A stretch of DNA of 64,000 nt from the NCBI GenBank assembly GCA_903871935.1, contig CAIQIQ010000126.1, forward strand, positions 62,001-126,000, read 5' to 3'. A program made the position numbers and the translations under genes. Source of the stretch: an uncultured Phycisphaerales bacterium (GTDB lineage Bacteria > Planctomycetota > Phycisphaerae > Tepidisphaerales > Tepidisphaeraceae). How positions within the stretch are numbered: position 1 is the stretch's first letter; each line of letters begins with the position of its first letter. Below are positions 9,289 to 16,752 of the stretch, in pieces. The notes under the pieces are model-generated. The model was not told the DNA's origin. It ran no database searches and saw only the letters and a program-made list of their open reading frames with translations.

Positions 9289-9294
9289 TATACT
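9289..9294 (+). promoter_or_regulatory. -10 box (TATACT) for the GH42 gene
   Basis: TATACT lies 33 bases before the GH42 start; an AGGA Shine-Dalgarno follows. It suggests the GH42 gene can be transcribed separately from the operon upstream. No clear -35 box. Confidence 0.35.
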
Positions 9295-9327
9295 TAGCTG
9301 GACCAACCTCCAGGAAATCCGAATCTC

Positions 9328-11367
9328 ATGCTTATTGGAACTTATTACTATCCCGAGCAGTGGCCGCGCACCCAGTGGGAACGCGACTTCGACAACATCG
9401 AACGCATGGGCATGCACATTGTGCACATGGCCGAGTTTGCGTGGTTCCAACTCGAACCACAGGAAGGCAGCATCCAACTCGACTGGCTCGCTGAGTGCGT
9501 CGAGATGGCACACAAGCGCGACCTGAAGGTCATCCTTTGTACGCCCACGGCCGCCCCGCCGATCTGGCTCGTCGAGAAACACCCTGAAATCCTCCCCACC
9601 GACCCACATGGCCGCACCGTCCGCTTTGGCGGCCGGCGTCATTACAACCCCCTTGCCCCCGCGATGATCGAGGCTAGCAAACGCATCGTCACCGCTATGG
9701 CCGACCGTTTTGGCAAACACCCGGCCATCATGGGCTGGCAGATCGACAACGAGTACGGCGGCGCCTTCGACCAGAGCGAACTGACCCACCAGATCTTCCA
9801 GGCCTGGCTCGAAGAACGCTACAAAACCATCGATGCCCTGAACCAGGCCTGGGGCTGCCAGTTCTGGAATACTCAGTACACCGACTTTTCGCAGATCCGC
9901 ATGCCCTTCAACCGCGATCCGGAGTATGGCAACCCGCATCAGCGGCTGGATGCCTCGCGCTTCTGGTCGTGGTCATTCGCCCAGTTCAACAAGGCGCAGG
10001 CCGACATCCTCAAGCCGCGCGTGGGCGATCGCTTCATCACCACCAACCTGATGCCGCTGCACCCGGACGTGAACCCGGATGATCTGCAGCAGGACCTGAC
10101 GCTGTACTCCTGGGATTCGTATCCGGTCCGCACACCCAAGGTGCCGTTGTCGGACCAGACTTTCCGCATGGCCGATCCGGCCGCCATCTCGTTGATCCAC
10201 GACCAGATGGCCTCGTACGGCCGCTGGGGCCTGATGGAACTGCAGCCTGGCCAGGTGAACTGGTCGGGCACGCCGATCCTGCTCTATCCCGGCGCCATCC
10301 GACTCTGGATCTGGACAGCATTCGCACACGGCGCGGAGTTTGTCACCACCTACCGCTATCGCCAGCCACGCTTCGGCGTGGAGATGTTCCACCACGGCCT
10401 GGTCGGCACCGATGGCGTTACCCCCTCGGCCGGCGGGCGCGAGTTCTCGCAGGCGGCCGCCGAGATGCACCGACTGGACATGGCAAAGCTGACCGCAGTT
10501 CCAGCGCCGGTTGCCGCGGCCATCCCCCGATCCAAGAAGGCGGCCGCCGCTGCCACCACGAGCAGCTACCAGACTACCGTCGGCCTCTACCTCGACTTTG
10601 AGCAACTCTGGTACTACCAGACGTTGCCTCAGGCCAAACGCTGGAACTACGGCACGCTGCTCTCCAACCTCTACGGCGCCATCGCCCGGCTGGGCCTGAA
10701 GGTGCAGATCATTCGGCCGAAACAGCCGATCCCCAAGGACATGAAGCTGCTGATCCTCCCCGGTGTGCAGATGGTGGATGATGCCATGCTCAAGAGTTGG
10801 ACCGACTACATCGCCGGCGGCGGCAATCTGCTGATCACCTGCCGCACCGCCCTGATGGATCGTACCGGCCAGTTCTTCGAGGGCCCGCTAGCCAGCCCGA
10901 TCCAGGGGCTGATCGGTGGCAACATCGAAGCCTATGATGGCCTGCCCGAGGGCGCTAGCGCCAAGATAGAGCTCAACGACATCACCTACGACTGGAGCAT
11001 CTGGGGCGATCTGCTCTATGCCGAGGATACCACCAAGGTGCTGGCGAAATATGCCGACCAGTTCTACGAAGGAGCGGCCGCCATCACCCAGAAGAAGCAC
11101 GGCAAGACCGCCACGGTCACCTACTGCGGCGTGTTCCCGGATGAGCCCCTGGCAGATGCCCTGATCGAGACCCTCGCCACCCAGCTCAAGCTGCCGATGA
11201 CCCCAACACCGCGGCGGGTGCAGATCGTGCAGCGCGGCACATACAAGGTCTGCCTGAACTACAGCGCTCTGGCATTCGAAGTCCCGGCCGGCAAGAACGC
11301 CCGCTTCGTCGTCGGCTCGCACACCATCGAGCCGGCCGATGTCGCGGTGTGGGAAGAAACAGAGTAG
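9328..11367 (+). CDS. GH42 family beta-galactosidase
   Basis: Enzyme of 679 residues that hydrolyses terminal beta-galactose. The N-terminus MLIGTYYYPEQW is typical of GH42. The acid/base is Glu142 in QIDNEYGG and the nucleophile is Glu304 in LMELQPGQ, both with the expected surroundings. The barrel is followed by the trimerisation domain (residues about 400-610, including KLLILPGVQMVDD) and a small C-terminal beta domain. Length agrees with the family. No signal peptide, so it should work on imported galacto-oligosaccharides, for example pectin side chains in keeping with the GH28 gene before it. It converges on an MFS gene. Confidence 0.95.
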   Translation: MLIGTYYYPEQWPRTQWERDFDNIERMGMHIVHMAEFAWFQLEPQEGSIQLDWLAECVEMAHKRDLKVILCTPTAAPPIWLVEKHPEILPTDPHGRTVRFGGRRHYNPLAPAMIEASKRIVTAMADRFGKHPAIMGWQIDNEYGGAFDQSELTHQIFQAWLEERYKTIDALNQAWGCQFWNTQYTDFSQIRMPFNRDPEYGNPHQRLDASRFWSWSFAQFNKAQADILKPRVGDRFITTNLMPLHPDVNPDDLQQDLTLYSWDSYPVRTPKVPLSDQTFRMADPAAISLIHDQMASYGRWGLMELQPGQVNWSGTPILLYPGAIRLWIWTAFAHGAEFVTTYRYRQPRFGVEMFHHGLVGTDGVTPSAGGREFSQAAAEMHRLDMAKLTAVPAPVAAAIPRSKKAAAAATTSSYQTTVGLYLDFEQLWYYQTLPQAKRWNYGTLLSNLYGAIARLGLKVQIIRPKQPIPKDMKLLILPGVQMVDDAMLKSWTDYIAGGGNLLITCRTALMDRTGQFFEGPLASPIQGLIGGNIEAYDGLPEGASAKIELNDITYDWSIWGDLLYAEDTTKVLAKYADQFYEGAAAITQKKHGKTATVTYCGVFPDEPLADALIETLATQLKLPMTPTPRRVQIVQRGTYKVCLNYSALAFEVPAGKNARFVVGSHTIEPADVAVWEETE

Positions 11368-11369
11368 AG

Positions 11370-11385
11370 CCGGCGACCCCACCGG
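11370..11385 (+). repeat. Short inverted repeat, left of MFS gene
   Basis: CCGGCGACCCCACCGG is the reverse complement, with one mismatch over 15 bases, of the sequence at 12787-12801 on the other side of the MFS gene. Probably two copies of a small extragenic palindromic repeat. Confidence 0.5.
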
Positions 11386-11394
11386 CGGCTTCGT

Positions 11395-12744
11395 CTACTT
11401 CACCGTCTTCACCCGCTCGACCGGCGTCAGGTTGCTTCCGGAAGATTCGTCGACCGCAGCGACAGGCGTCGCAGCCTGCGCCTCGATGCCCGTCAGCGAC
11501 CCGAACTGCCGCAGGCGGGGAAACAGGCCGGACCAGGCGAGGACAACCACTAGAGTGCCGATGCCTCCGCTGACCACCGACACCCACGCGCTGGTCCATT
11601 TGGCTACCAGGCCGGATTCGAAGCCGCCAAGGTCGTTGGATGAACCGATAAAGATCGCGTTCACGGCCGAGACCCGGCCGCGCATCTCATCGGGTGTGAT
11701 GAGCTGAACGAGAGTCTGACGGATCACGACGCTGACGTTGTCGAAGACCCCCGTGAGGAACAACATCGCCATGGAGAGCCAGAAACTCTTTGAAAAGCCG
11801 AAGATGATGGTCGCGACGCCGAAACCGGCGACCGCCAGCAGCAGTGCCCGGCCGGCCTTGCGGATGGGAGGGAGGTGGGCGAGGGAGAGCGCCATGATCA
11901 GCGCGCCGGCCGCCGGGGCAGACCGCAGCCAACCCAGCGCCCGCTGCGGCGTGAGGCCCGTGCCGCTCAGGTCAAGGATGTCGCGGGCGAACACGGGCAG
12001 CAGATACACCGCGCCGCCCAGCAGCACCCCAAACATATCCAGCGAAATAGCTCCCAGAAGCAGTTTCTGCCGCCAGACGAACTCTATCCCTTCGATTACC
12101 TGCCGCACCATCCGCCCGCGCGGGGCACGAACGGTCGGGGCGATGGGGAGCACCGCCAGCACGAACATGAACACGACCGTCGAAGCAGCACTGAGGAGAT
12201 ATGCGCCCGGCAGCCACCAAGCTAGTACGAATCCACCGACCACCGGCCCAACCATGCCGCTGATCTGCCCCAGGCTCGTTCGCCACTTGATCGCGTTCTC
12301 AAACACCTCCCGCGGCACCAGCGCCGGCAGCAACGCCGCCCGAGCTGGCCAGCCCAGGCGCATGGCAGTTGAATCCATAAACAGCAGCCCATACATCATC
12401 CAGATCGAGCCGTGCCAATAGCTGAAGGCGGCCAGACCCACGCTGCCCAGGCATGTGCCCACCATGCTCAAGAGGATCAGCCGCCGCCGGTCGAACGTGT
12501 CGGCCAGATAGCCCGCCGGCAGTGTGAACAGCAGCATCGGCACCGCCTGCACCAGCCCCACAAGCCCCAGCAGCAGCGCGTTGTTCGTGCGCGTGTAGAT
12601 CTCCCACCCGATGGCCAGGCCCTGACCGGCTGTGCCGATCTGCACGAGCATCTGCGCAATCATGTATCGGCGATACGCGGAAACGCGAAACGCCGCATAG
12701 GGATCGTGCGCTACCTCCGGAATCTCAGGCTGTTTCTCTGACAA
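11395..12744 (-). CDS. MFS transporter, EntS/DHA-type exporter
   Basis: Inner-membrane protein of 449 residues with about 12 hydrophobic segments and the major-facilitator signature ADTFDRRR between helices 2 and 3 (residues about 80-90), as in the EntS/enterobactin-exporter branch. It probably expels a small molecule or drug by proton antiport; substrate unknown. The start is a TTG, chosen because GAGGGAGAG lies 6 bases before it and the protein then begins MSEKQPE. It is flanked by two inverted copies of a small palindromic repeat and lies tail-to-tail with the GH42 gene. A 45-residue hydrophilic C-terminal tail follows the last helix. Confidence 0.9.
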   Translation of the reverse strand: MSEKQPEIPEVAHDPYAAFRVSAYRRYMIAQMLVQIGTAGQGLAIGWEIYTRTNNALLLGLVGLVQAVPMLLFTLPAGYLADTFDRRRLILLSMVGTCLGSVGLAAFSYWHGSIWMMYGLLFMDSTAMRLGWPARAALLPALVPREVFENAIKWRTSLGQISGMVGPVVGGFVLAWWLPGAYLLSAASTVVFMFVLAVLPIAPTVRAPRGRMVRQVIEGIEFVWRQKLLLGAISLDMFGVLLGGAVYLLPVFARDILDLSGTGLTPQRALGWLRSAPAAGALIMALSLAHLPPIRKAGRALLLAVAGFGVATIIFGFSKSFWLSMAMLFLTGVFDNVSVVIRQTLVQLITPDEMRGRVSAVNAIFIGSSNDLGGFESGLVAKWTSAWVSVVSGGIGTLVVVLAWSGLFPRLRQFGSLTGIEAQAATPVAAVDESSGSNLTPVERVKTVK

Positions 12745-12786
12745 CGGATACTCTCCCTCATTTGGTGCGGCGAGAACAGAAGACGA

Positions 12787-12808
12787 CCGGTGGGGTCACC
12801 GACCCTAC
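12787..12808 (+). repeat. Short palindromic repeat, right of MFS gene
   Basis: CCGGTGGGGTCACCG mirrors the repeat at 11370-11385. From 12789 to 12809 it can fold into a 9-bp hairpin (one G-T pair) with loop ACC. It lies between the MFS start and the stop of the pyrK-like gene. Confidence 0.45.
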
Positions 12809-13773
12809 CACAGCAGGTTCCGCGAATCGAAGATCGGGCCATCCTTGCAGGCGAGTTTGTAGACGAACGGCTCACCGGCCAGGGCGGGATTGTCGTTACG
12901 GGTCTTGATTACGCAGCTTTGGCATGTGCCCATGCCACAGGCCATCGCCCGCTCGACCGATACATGGCACACAATCCCGCGAGACTCGGCGATCTGGGAT
13001 ACCCGCCGCATCATCACTTCGGGTCCACAGGTGTAGATGATGGCCTTGTCCGGGGATTTCGCGAAGCAGACATCGAGATAACCTTCGAGGGCCTGGGTAA
13101 CCAGCCCGCGAAAGCCCCAGGAACCATCGTCCGTGCAGATGACGGCCGGGATGCCATAGCGGGAGAACTCGTTGACGTTGTAGAGGGGTTGAAAGCTGTC
13201 GGGCAATGGCGCGGGAGTGTCGGCCGTGATCGTCAGGGGAATCAGATCGCGCTGCACGGTACCGGCAAAGACGACCGCCTTCCAGCCGGCAAGTGCCCGA
13301 CAGAAGTAGACCATCGGCGGGATGCCGACGCCGCCGCCCACCATGATCGCCACCTGATCGGCGCCCGGCATCGGGAAGCTATTGCCCAGCGGGCCGATCA
13401 GGCTCACTTTATCTCCGGCGACCAAGGTGCTCATCCAGGTGGTCCCGGTGCCGACCTTCCTGTGGATGATGTCCAATTCGACGCCCCCCTCCCCCGCGCC
13501 ATCGCGGCGATCGGCGATGGAGAAGGGCTTACGGAGCAGGGCAAGTGGGGCGATTAGTTCCCGTCCGGCCACCTCAACGTGCTGGCCCGGCCGCCAATCG
13601 AACTCGCGCTCAACGGAATAGTCCATGCCCCACTGCCGGCAGGCGATCTGAATGAACTGCCCGGGCGCGGTTGCTGGAAAACATGTCAACTGCAGAGTCA
13701 GGCAGTAGTGGTCGCGACAGAGCATGCGGTTGGAGAGAACCTCGGCGATGAACTGCGAACGGGCCTTCTGCAT
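12805..13773 (-). CDS. pyrK: Dihydroorotate dehydrogenase electron transfer subunit (PyrK-like)
   Basis: Flavo-iron-sulfur protein of 322 residues of the ferredoxin-NADP reductase superfamily, like PyrK of type 1B dihydroorotate dehydrogenase, which passes electrons to NAD in pyrimidine synthesis. It has an FAD-binding beta barrel (RKPFSIADR, VGTGTTWMSTL), an NAD-binding Rossmann part (MVGGGVGIPPMVYF, YTCGPEVMM), and a C-terminal [2Fe-2S] site with ACGMGTCQSC and a later Cys in LACKDG. An insertion of about 45 residues lies in the barrel (residues 40-85). The reading frame stays open upstream to 13998, but the family start is ATG 13773, with a TAGAAT -10 box ending 10 bases before it. A pyrD gene is not adjacent, so a related NADH-dependent role is possible. 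A terminator lies 80 bases upstream. Confidence 0.85.
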   Translation of the reverse strand: MQKARSQFIAEVLSNRMLCRDHYCLTLQLTCFPATAPGQFIQIACRQWGMDYSVEREFDWRPGQHVEVAGRELIAPLALLRKPFSIADRRDGAGEGGVELDIIHRKVGTGTTWMSTLVAGDKVSLIGPLGNSFPMPGADQVAIMVGGGVGIPPMVYFCRALAGWKAVVFAGTVQRDLIPLTITADTPAPLPDSFQPLYNVNEFSRYGIPAVICTDDGSWGFRGLVTQALEGYLDVCFAKSPDKAIIYTCGPEVMMRRVSQIAESRGIVCHVSVERAMACGMGTCQSCVIKTRNDNPALAGEPFVYKLACKDGPIFDSRNLLW

Positions 13774-13783
13774 GATGGGCGGG

Positions 13784-13789
13784 ATTCTA
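13784..13789 (-). promoter_or_regulatory. -10 box (TAGAAT) just before pyrK
   Basis: Minus-strand TAGAAT ends 10 bases before the pyrK start, downstream of the intrinsic terminator. It would give a very short or no leader and could drive pyrK independently of the upstream RNA unit. No good -35. Confidence 0.35.
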
Positions 13790-13853
13790 CAGAGCCCATC
13801 TCCGTCTGCATACGCCCTGGGCTCTGCCTGGTCACGCAGCACAGCTTGTGCGC

Positions 13854-13899
13854 AAAAAAAGACTTCCGGAGGGGTGGCTCCATATCCACCTCCGGAAGT
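13854..13899 (-). terminator. Intrinsic terminator upstream of pyrK
   Basis: Minus-strand hairpin: the arm at 13886-13899 pairs with 13862-13877 (14 pairs plus a 2-base bulge), loop 13878-13885, followed by C and seven T (13854-13860 as A on the plus strand). Confidence 0.85.
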
Positions 13900-13974
13900 G
13901 CGCCACGGCATTGAAGCCGTTGAATTCTGTTTGTAGCTCCGGGGCAAATCCTCTAACTCAGACCCCGTACGCCT
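13854..13974 (-). ncRNA. Candidate small RNA or transcription attenuator upstream of pyrK
   Basis: A complete transcription unit of about 120 bases without a plausible protein. A near-consensus promoter (13981-14009) predicts a start near 13974, and an intrinsic terminator ends it at about 13854. Within it I see two hairpins, CGGGG/CCCCG with an 18-base loop and ACGGC/GCCGT with a 6-base loop, before the terminator stem. The CCGGAG segment after the first hairpin could also pair with CTTCCGG in the terminator's 5' arm, so an antiterminator is conceivable. It is either a free small RNA or the leader of pyrK 80 bases further on. It did not match 6S, SRP, RNase P or tmRNA by eye. Confidence 0.55.
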
Positions 13975-13980
13975 GAAGCG

Positions 13981-14009
13981 ACTATACCGCTGCCCCAAGT
14001 GGGTGTCAA
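13981..14009 (-). promoter_or_regulatory. Near-consensus sigma70 promoter
   Basis: On the minus strand TTGACA (14004-14009), a spacer of exactly 17 bases and TATAGT (13981-13986). An AT-rich tract at 14013-14075 lies upstream, as an UP element would. This is the best-matching promoter in the window. Confidence 0.8.
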
Positions 14010-14048
14010 CGCAAGTCTTTTTTGATGTATTTCAACATAACTTATTTA

Positions 14049-14076
14049 TTTACAATGACTTACATTATGCTATAGG
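14049..14076 (+). promoter_or_regulatory. Possible promoter for the Nudix gene
   Basis: TTTACA (14049-14054), 16 bases, TATAGG (14071-14076), inside the AT-rich tract shared with the divergent minus-strand promoter. A second candidate -10, TACGTT at 14128-14133, ends 7 bases before ATG 14141. Confidence 0.4.
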
Positions 14077-14140
14077 TTACTAGGGTTTGTCGCTGTCATC
14101 TGTCGGCGGCCTCTGGCATATCGTCTGTACGTTGGTGAAA

Positions 14141-14560
14141 ATGCATCTCAATATGGCTCAAGTCCATGTCGCCATTGGTCTTATTGTCGATGCCGGCCGA
14201 ATCTTGGTCAGCAGGCGTCATCTCGGTGATCGTTTCGAGCATTGCTGGGAATTCCCCGGCGGCAAAGTCGCCGGCAGCGAGGAACCTTCGCAGTGCATTC
14301 ACCGCGAGATCATGGAGGAACTGGACGTCGCGATAAGCATCGTCGTCGCATTGCCCCAAATCAACCACGACTACGCCGACTTCCAGGTCTGTCTGCATCC
14401 CTTCATTCTCAAACTTGAGAGCGGCGCCCCGCGCCCGCTGGCATCGCGCGAGTTGAGGTGGGTCACAGTCGCAGAGATCGCCACGCTTCGGTTCCCCGAA
14501 GCGAATGCCGGGCTGATACGAGACCTGCCGCAGACCCTCAGCAAACTGAATCTCGTCTGA
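14141..14560 (+). CDS. Nudix hydrolase, MutT-like
   Basis: Cytoplasmic Nudix hydrolase of 139 residues that cleaves nucleoside diphosphate-linked substrates; the MutT group removes 8-oxo-dGTP. The Nudix box is GKVAGSE, seven residues, then REIMEELD: G-x5-E-x7-RE-x2-EE is complete, although the glycine usually after EE is replaced by Leu-Asp. HVAIGLIVDAGRILVSRR at the N-terminus and a conserved RELRWV-type segment near the C-terminus also fit MutT. Start candidates are 14087, 14141 and 14153. I chose 14141: GGTGAAA lies just before it, and TACGTT ends 7 bases upstream. The true start may be 14153, at MAQVHVAIG. Confidence 0.88.
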   Translation: MHLNMAQVHVAIGLIVDAGRILVSRRHLGDRFEHCWEFPGGKVAGSEEPSQCIHREIMEELDVAISIVVALPQINHDYADFQVCLHPFILKLESGAPRPLASRELRWVTVAEIATLRFPEANAGLIRDLPQTLSKLNLV

Positions 14561-14564
14561 GATC

Positions 14565-14579
14565 CCGTCAGTCTGACGG
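14565..14579. repeat. Small perfect palindrome after the Nudix gene
   Basis: CCGTCAG and CTGACGG around a single T, five bases past the Nudix stop codon. A short hairpin without a U-tract; possibly a weak stop signal or an RNA 3' end stabiliser. Confidence 0.35.
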
Positions 14580-14593
14580 CAAATGCATATTGG

Positions 14594-14623
14594 TTTACCC
14601 TTTTGCGCGCAAAGGTGTATACT
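14594..14623 (+). promoter_or_regulatory. Promoter for the SPOR-like membrane protein gene
   Basis: TTTACC (14594-14599), 18 bases, TATACT (14618-14623). AGGGAG then stands 7 bases before the ATG at 14678. Confidence 0.5.
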
Positions 14624-14677
14624 TACTGAACCTGCACACGGATGCACTAAGGCAGGATTCTGACCAGGGAGTCACGG

Positions 14678-15436
14678 ATGGCCAAAGGCAAACCCAATCT
14701 CGCCTTCCTCGAAGCACTCAACAAAGACAAACGCCGCCGCGGCGATCCAGCGCCCGGAGGTGTGTTCCGGACCCCGGCGTGGTTCAACAAGGCCGCCGCC
14801 ACACCCGCGCAACCGCAAGCCAAAGCCACTACCGTCTCGCCCATAGGGACGCTGGGGCGACGGCGAGGCAAAGGCTTCCAACTCACCGGCACGCGCATCG
14901 CGGGCGGTACCATAGCAGTCCTCATCGTTGTCATGGGCGCATATATCGCGTTGCGCAAGCCAGTGCCGCCCAAGCTCAGCGCCAGTACCGAAACCGTGCG
15001 TGCAGCGCCGGCGCAGGCCAATGTTATGGATGTGCCCGCAGGACGTTCTGCCGTTACGCCACCGGCGCCCATTGTTGTAATCAATGCCGCCAATCCCCCT
15101 GCCGCCCACGCAGCGCAGCAGGCACCGCCCGGCAACACCCTCGCCACAGCACCACGCACCATCGGGATGAACTACGTCGTCTTCTGTATCGATAAGGATG
15201 AGAAGTCGGCCGCCGAGGCGAGGAACGCCTTGGTTGCCGGCGGAATCGGCGCAACCGTTGAGAAGGGCAACCCCTATGCTCCAACGTGGTACGCTGTGAT
15301 CGGCACCCAGGGGTTCGTCAAGACTAACGCCAGCGATTACCTCCAATACATCAACAAGAGCAAGGCCATCGGCGACAAGTTCGCGGGCAAGAGCAAGTGG
15401 AAACAGTTCGAGCCCAATGCCTACAAATGGCGGTAA
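14678..15436 (+). CDS. Single-pass membrane protein with SPOR-like C-terminal domain
   Basis: Protein of 252 residues not recognised at gene level. Residues 1-70 are basic and cytoplasmic, residues 73-92 form one transmembrane helix (IAGGTIAVLIVVMGAYIAL), residues 95-160 are a Pro/Ala-rich linker, and residues about 163-252 form a compact domain opening with MNYVVFCIDKDEKSAAEARN. The pattern of that domain (residue modification, alternating strands, VEKGNPYAPTWYAVIG) resembles sporulation-related SPOR repeats that bind septal peptidoglycan, but the match is only by shape. The ATG follows AGGGAG. It has its own promoter and converges on the aldolase gene through a strong hairpin. A divisome or envelope role is inference. 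Confidence 0.65.
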   Translation: MAKGKPNLAFLEALNKDKRRRGDPAPGGVFRTPAWFNKAAATPAQPQAKATTVSPIGTLGRRRGKGFQLTGTRIAGGTIAVLIVVMGAYIALRKPVPPKLSASTETVRAAPAQANVMDVPAGRSAVTPPAPIVVINAANPPAAHAAQQAPPGNTLATAPRTIGMNYVVFCIDKDEKSAAEARNALVAGGIGATVEKGNPYAPTWYAVIGTQGFVKTNASDYLQYINKSKAIGDKFAGKSKWKQFEPNAYKWR

Positions 15437-15478
15437 AAAGAGCCGGACACGATCCTGTCTGTGATCGTGTCCGGCTCT
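15434..15478 (-). terminator. Intrinsic terminator of fba, probably bidirectional
   Basis: A perfect 16-bp stem (15439-15454 with 15463-15478) and an 8-base loop. On the minus strand it is followed by a T-run (A at 15435-15439), so it ends fba transcripts. It starts two bases after the stop of the plus-strand SPOR-like gene and may also end that one. Confidence 0.88.
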
Positions 15479-15524
15479 GTTATTGATGCTGCATCAGGAT
15501 GCAGCGTATGTCTGGATCAAGAAG

Positions 15525-16556
15525 TCACTTGCAGCAGCACCCGCTCTTGCCATAAAAGGCGGGCATCGGCTTACCGATCTCTTCCCACTGCTTCAGAACC
15601 ACCTCGGCCTTGCCGGCGCAGTTCAGCGCCTGGACCTTGCTCTTGACGATCTTGGTAATCGCTTCGCGGCCAGGCCCAAGGTAGTTGCGGGGGTCAAACT
15701 CACCCGGCTTGGTGGCGAAGACTTCGCGGATCTTCGCCGTCAGTGCCAGACGCAAATCCGAATCGATATTGACCTTGCACACGCCATACTTGGTGGCGGC
15801 CATGTGCAACTGGCTCTCGGGCACACCCATCGCATTGGGCATCTTGCCGCCATACTTGTTGATCAGGTCGATGTATTCCTTGGGAACCGATGAGCTGCCG
15901 TGCATCACCAAGGGAAGGCCCGGGCAGGTCTTCATGATCTGCTCGACGCGGTCAAACGCCAGCACGCACTCGTGCTTGAACTTGTAAGCGCCGTGGCTGG
16001 TGCCGATGGCGACCGCCAGGCTGTCGATGCCGGTGCGCTTCCAGAAGTCGGCCGCCTGCACAGGGTCGGTGAGGAACTTGCCCATGTTCTTGGCGTATTC
16101 CTCGGTGCTCAGGCCTACGACATCCTCTTCAATGCCACCAAGCTGGCCAAGTTCGGCCTCGACGGTCACGCCAGCGGCGTGGGCCGTGTCAGCGGCTTCT
16201 TTCACCAGCTTGACGTTCTCTTCATACGGGTGATGCGAACCATCGATCATCACGCTGGTGAAGCCATCCTTGATGCAGCCCTTGACCAGATCGACGGTGT
16301 CGCCGTGATCGAGGTGAATCGCAATCGGAAGCTCCGGGTGCTCGCGGACGGCCGCGTCAATGATCGCCTTGAGGTAGATCATATTGGCATACTTCCGGGC
16401 ACCCTTGGATATCTGGAGAATCAGAGGCGATTTCTCGGCCGCGCAGGCGTCGATAATGCCCTGCGTGATCTCCATGTTGTTCACGTTAAACGCGCCAACT
16501 GCGAACCCGCCGGTATAGGCGAGGTCGAACATCGGCTTAGTTGTCATCAGCGGCAT
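15525..16556 (-). CDS. fba: Class II fructose-bisphosphate aldolase
   Basis: Zinc-dependent aldolase of 343 residues that interconverts fructose 1,6-bisphosphate with glyceraldehyde 3-phosphate and dihydroxyacetone phosphate in glycolysis and gluconeogenesis. AIHLDHGDT carries the catalytic Asp and a zinc His, SVMIDGSHHPYEEN and VEAELGQLGG follow, AIGTSHGAYK supplies another zinc His, and VMHGSSSVP forms the phosphate loop. The frame is open to 16634; I chose 16556 because AGAAAGGAA lies 6 bases before this ATG and the protein then begins MPLMTTKPMFDLA. It ends KSGCCCK, a cysteine-rich tail. Single gene, divergent from the methylase, with a strong terminator after it. Confidence 0.96.
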   Translation of the reverse strand: MPLMTTKPMFDLAYTGGFAVGAFNVNNMEITQGIIDACAAEKSPLILQISKGARKYANMIYLKAIIDAAVREHPELPIAIHLDHGDTVDLVKGCIKDGFTSVMIDGSHHPYEENVKLVKEAADTAHAAGVTVEAELGQLGGIEEDVVGLSTEEYAKNMGKFLTDPVQAADFWKRTGIDSLAVAIGTSHGAYKFKHECVLAFDRVEQIMKTCPGLPLVMHGSSSVPKEYIDLINKYGGKMPNAMGVPESQLHMAATKYGVCKVNIDSDLRLALTAKIREVFATKPGEFDPRNYLGPGREAITKIVKSKVQALNCAGKAEVVLKQWEEIGKPMPAFYGKSGCCCK

Positions 16557-16710
16557 AGAACATTCCTTTCTTGAGTACTTCTGTTGCCTGAGAACCCCCC
16601 GCCAGAGCATCCCCTGGCAGGCGGTCACCTGCATTCACTTCCCAACGGAATCGCAGGTAGTTTAGTAACCACTCCCTTAAATGCAACCAGCCCCAACGCT
16701 TCGCGCAACC

Positions 16711-16738
16711 TTGACTTCCCCCATCGCGCCTCGACAAT
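16711..16738 (+). promoter_or_regulatory. Promoter for the DNA methylase gene
   Basis: TTGACT (16711-16716), 16 bases, GACAAT (16733-16738). Start near 16745, leaving a leader of about 8 bases before ATG 16753. Confidence 0.5.
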
Positions 16739-16752
16739 CCGCCAGCGAGGCT

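Noticed and set aside
8107..9939. Minus-strand 610-codon frame across GH28 and GH42
   Set aside because: Antisense shadow; both plus-strand genes have intact motifs and ribosome sites.
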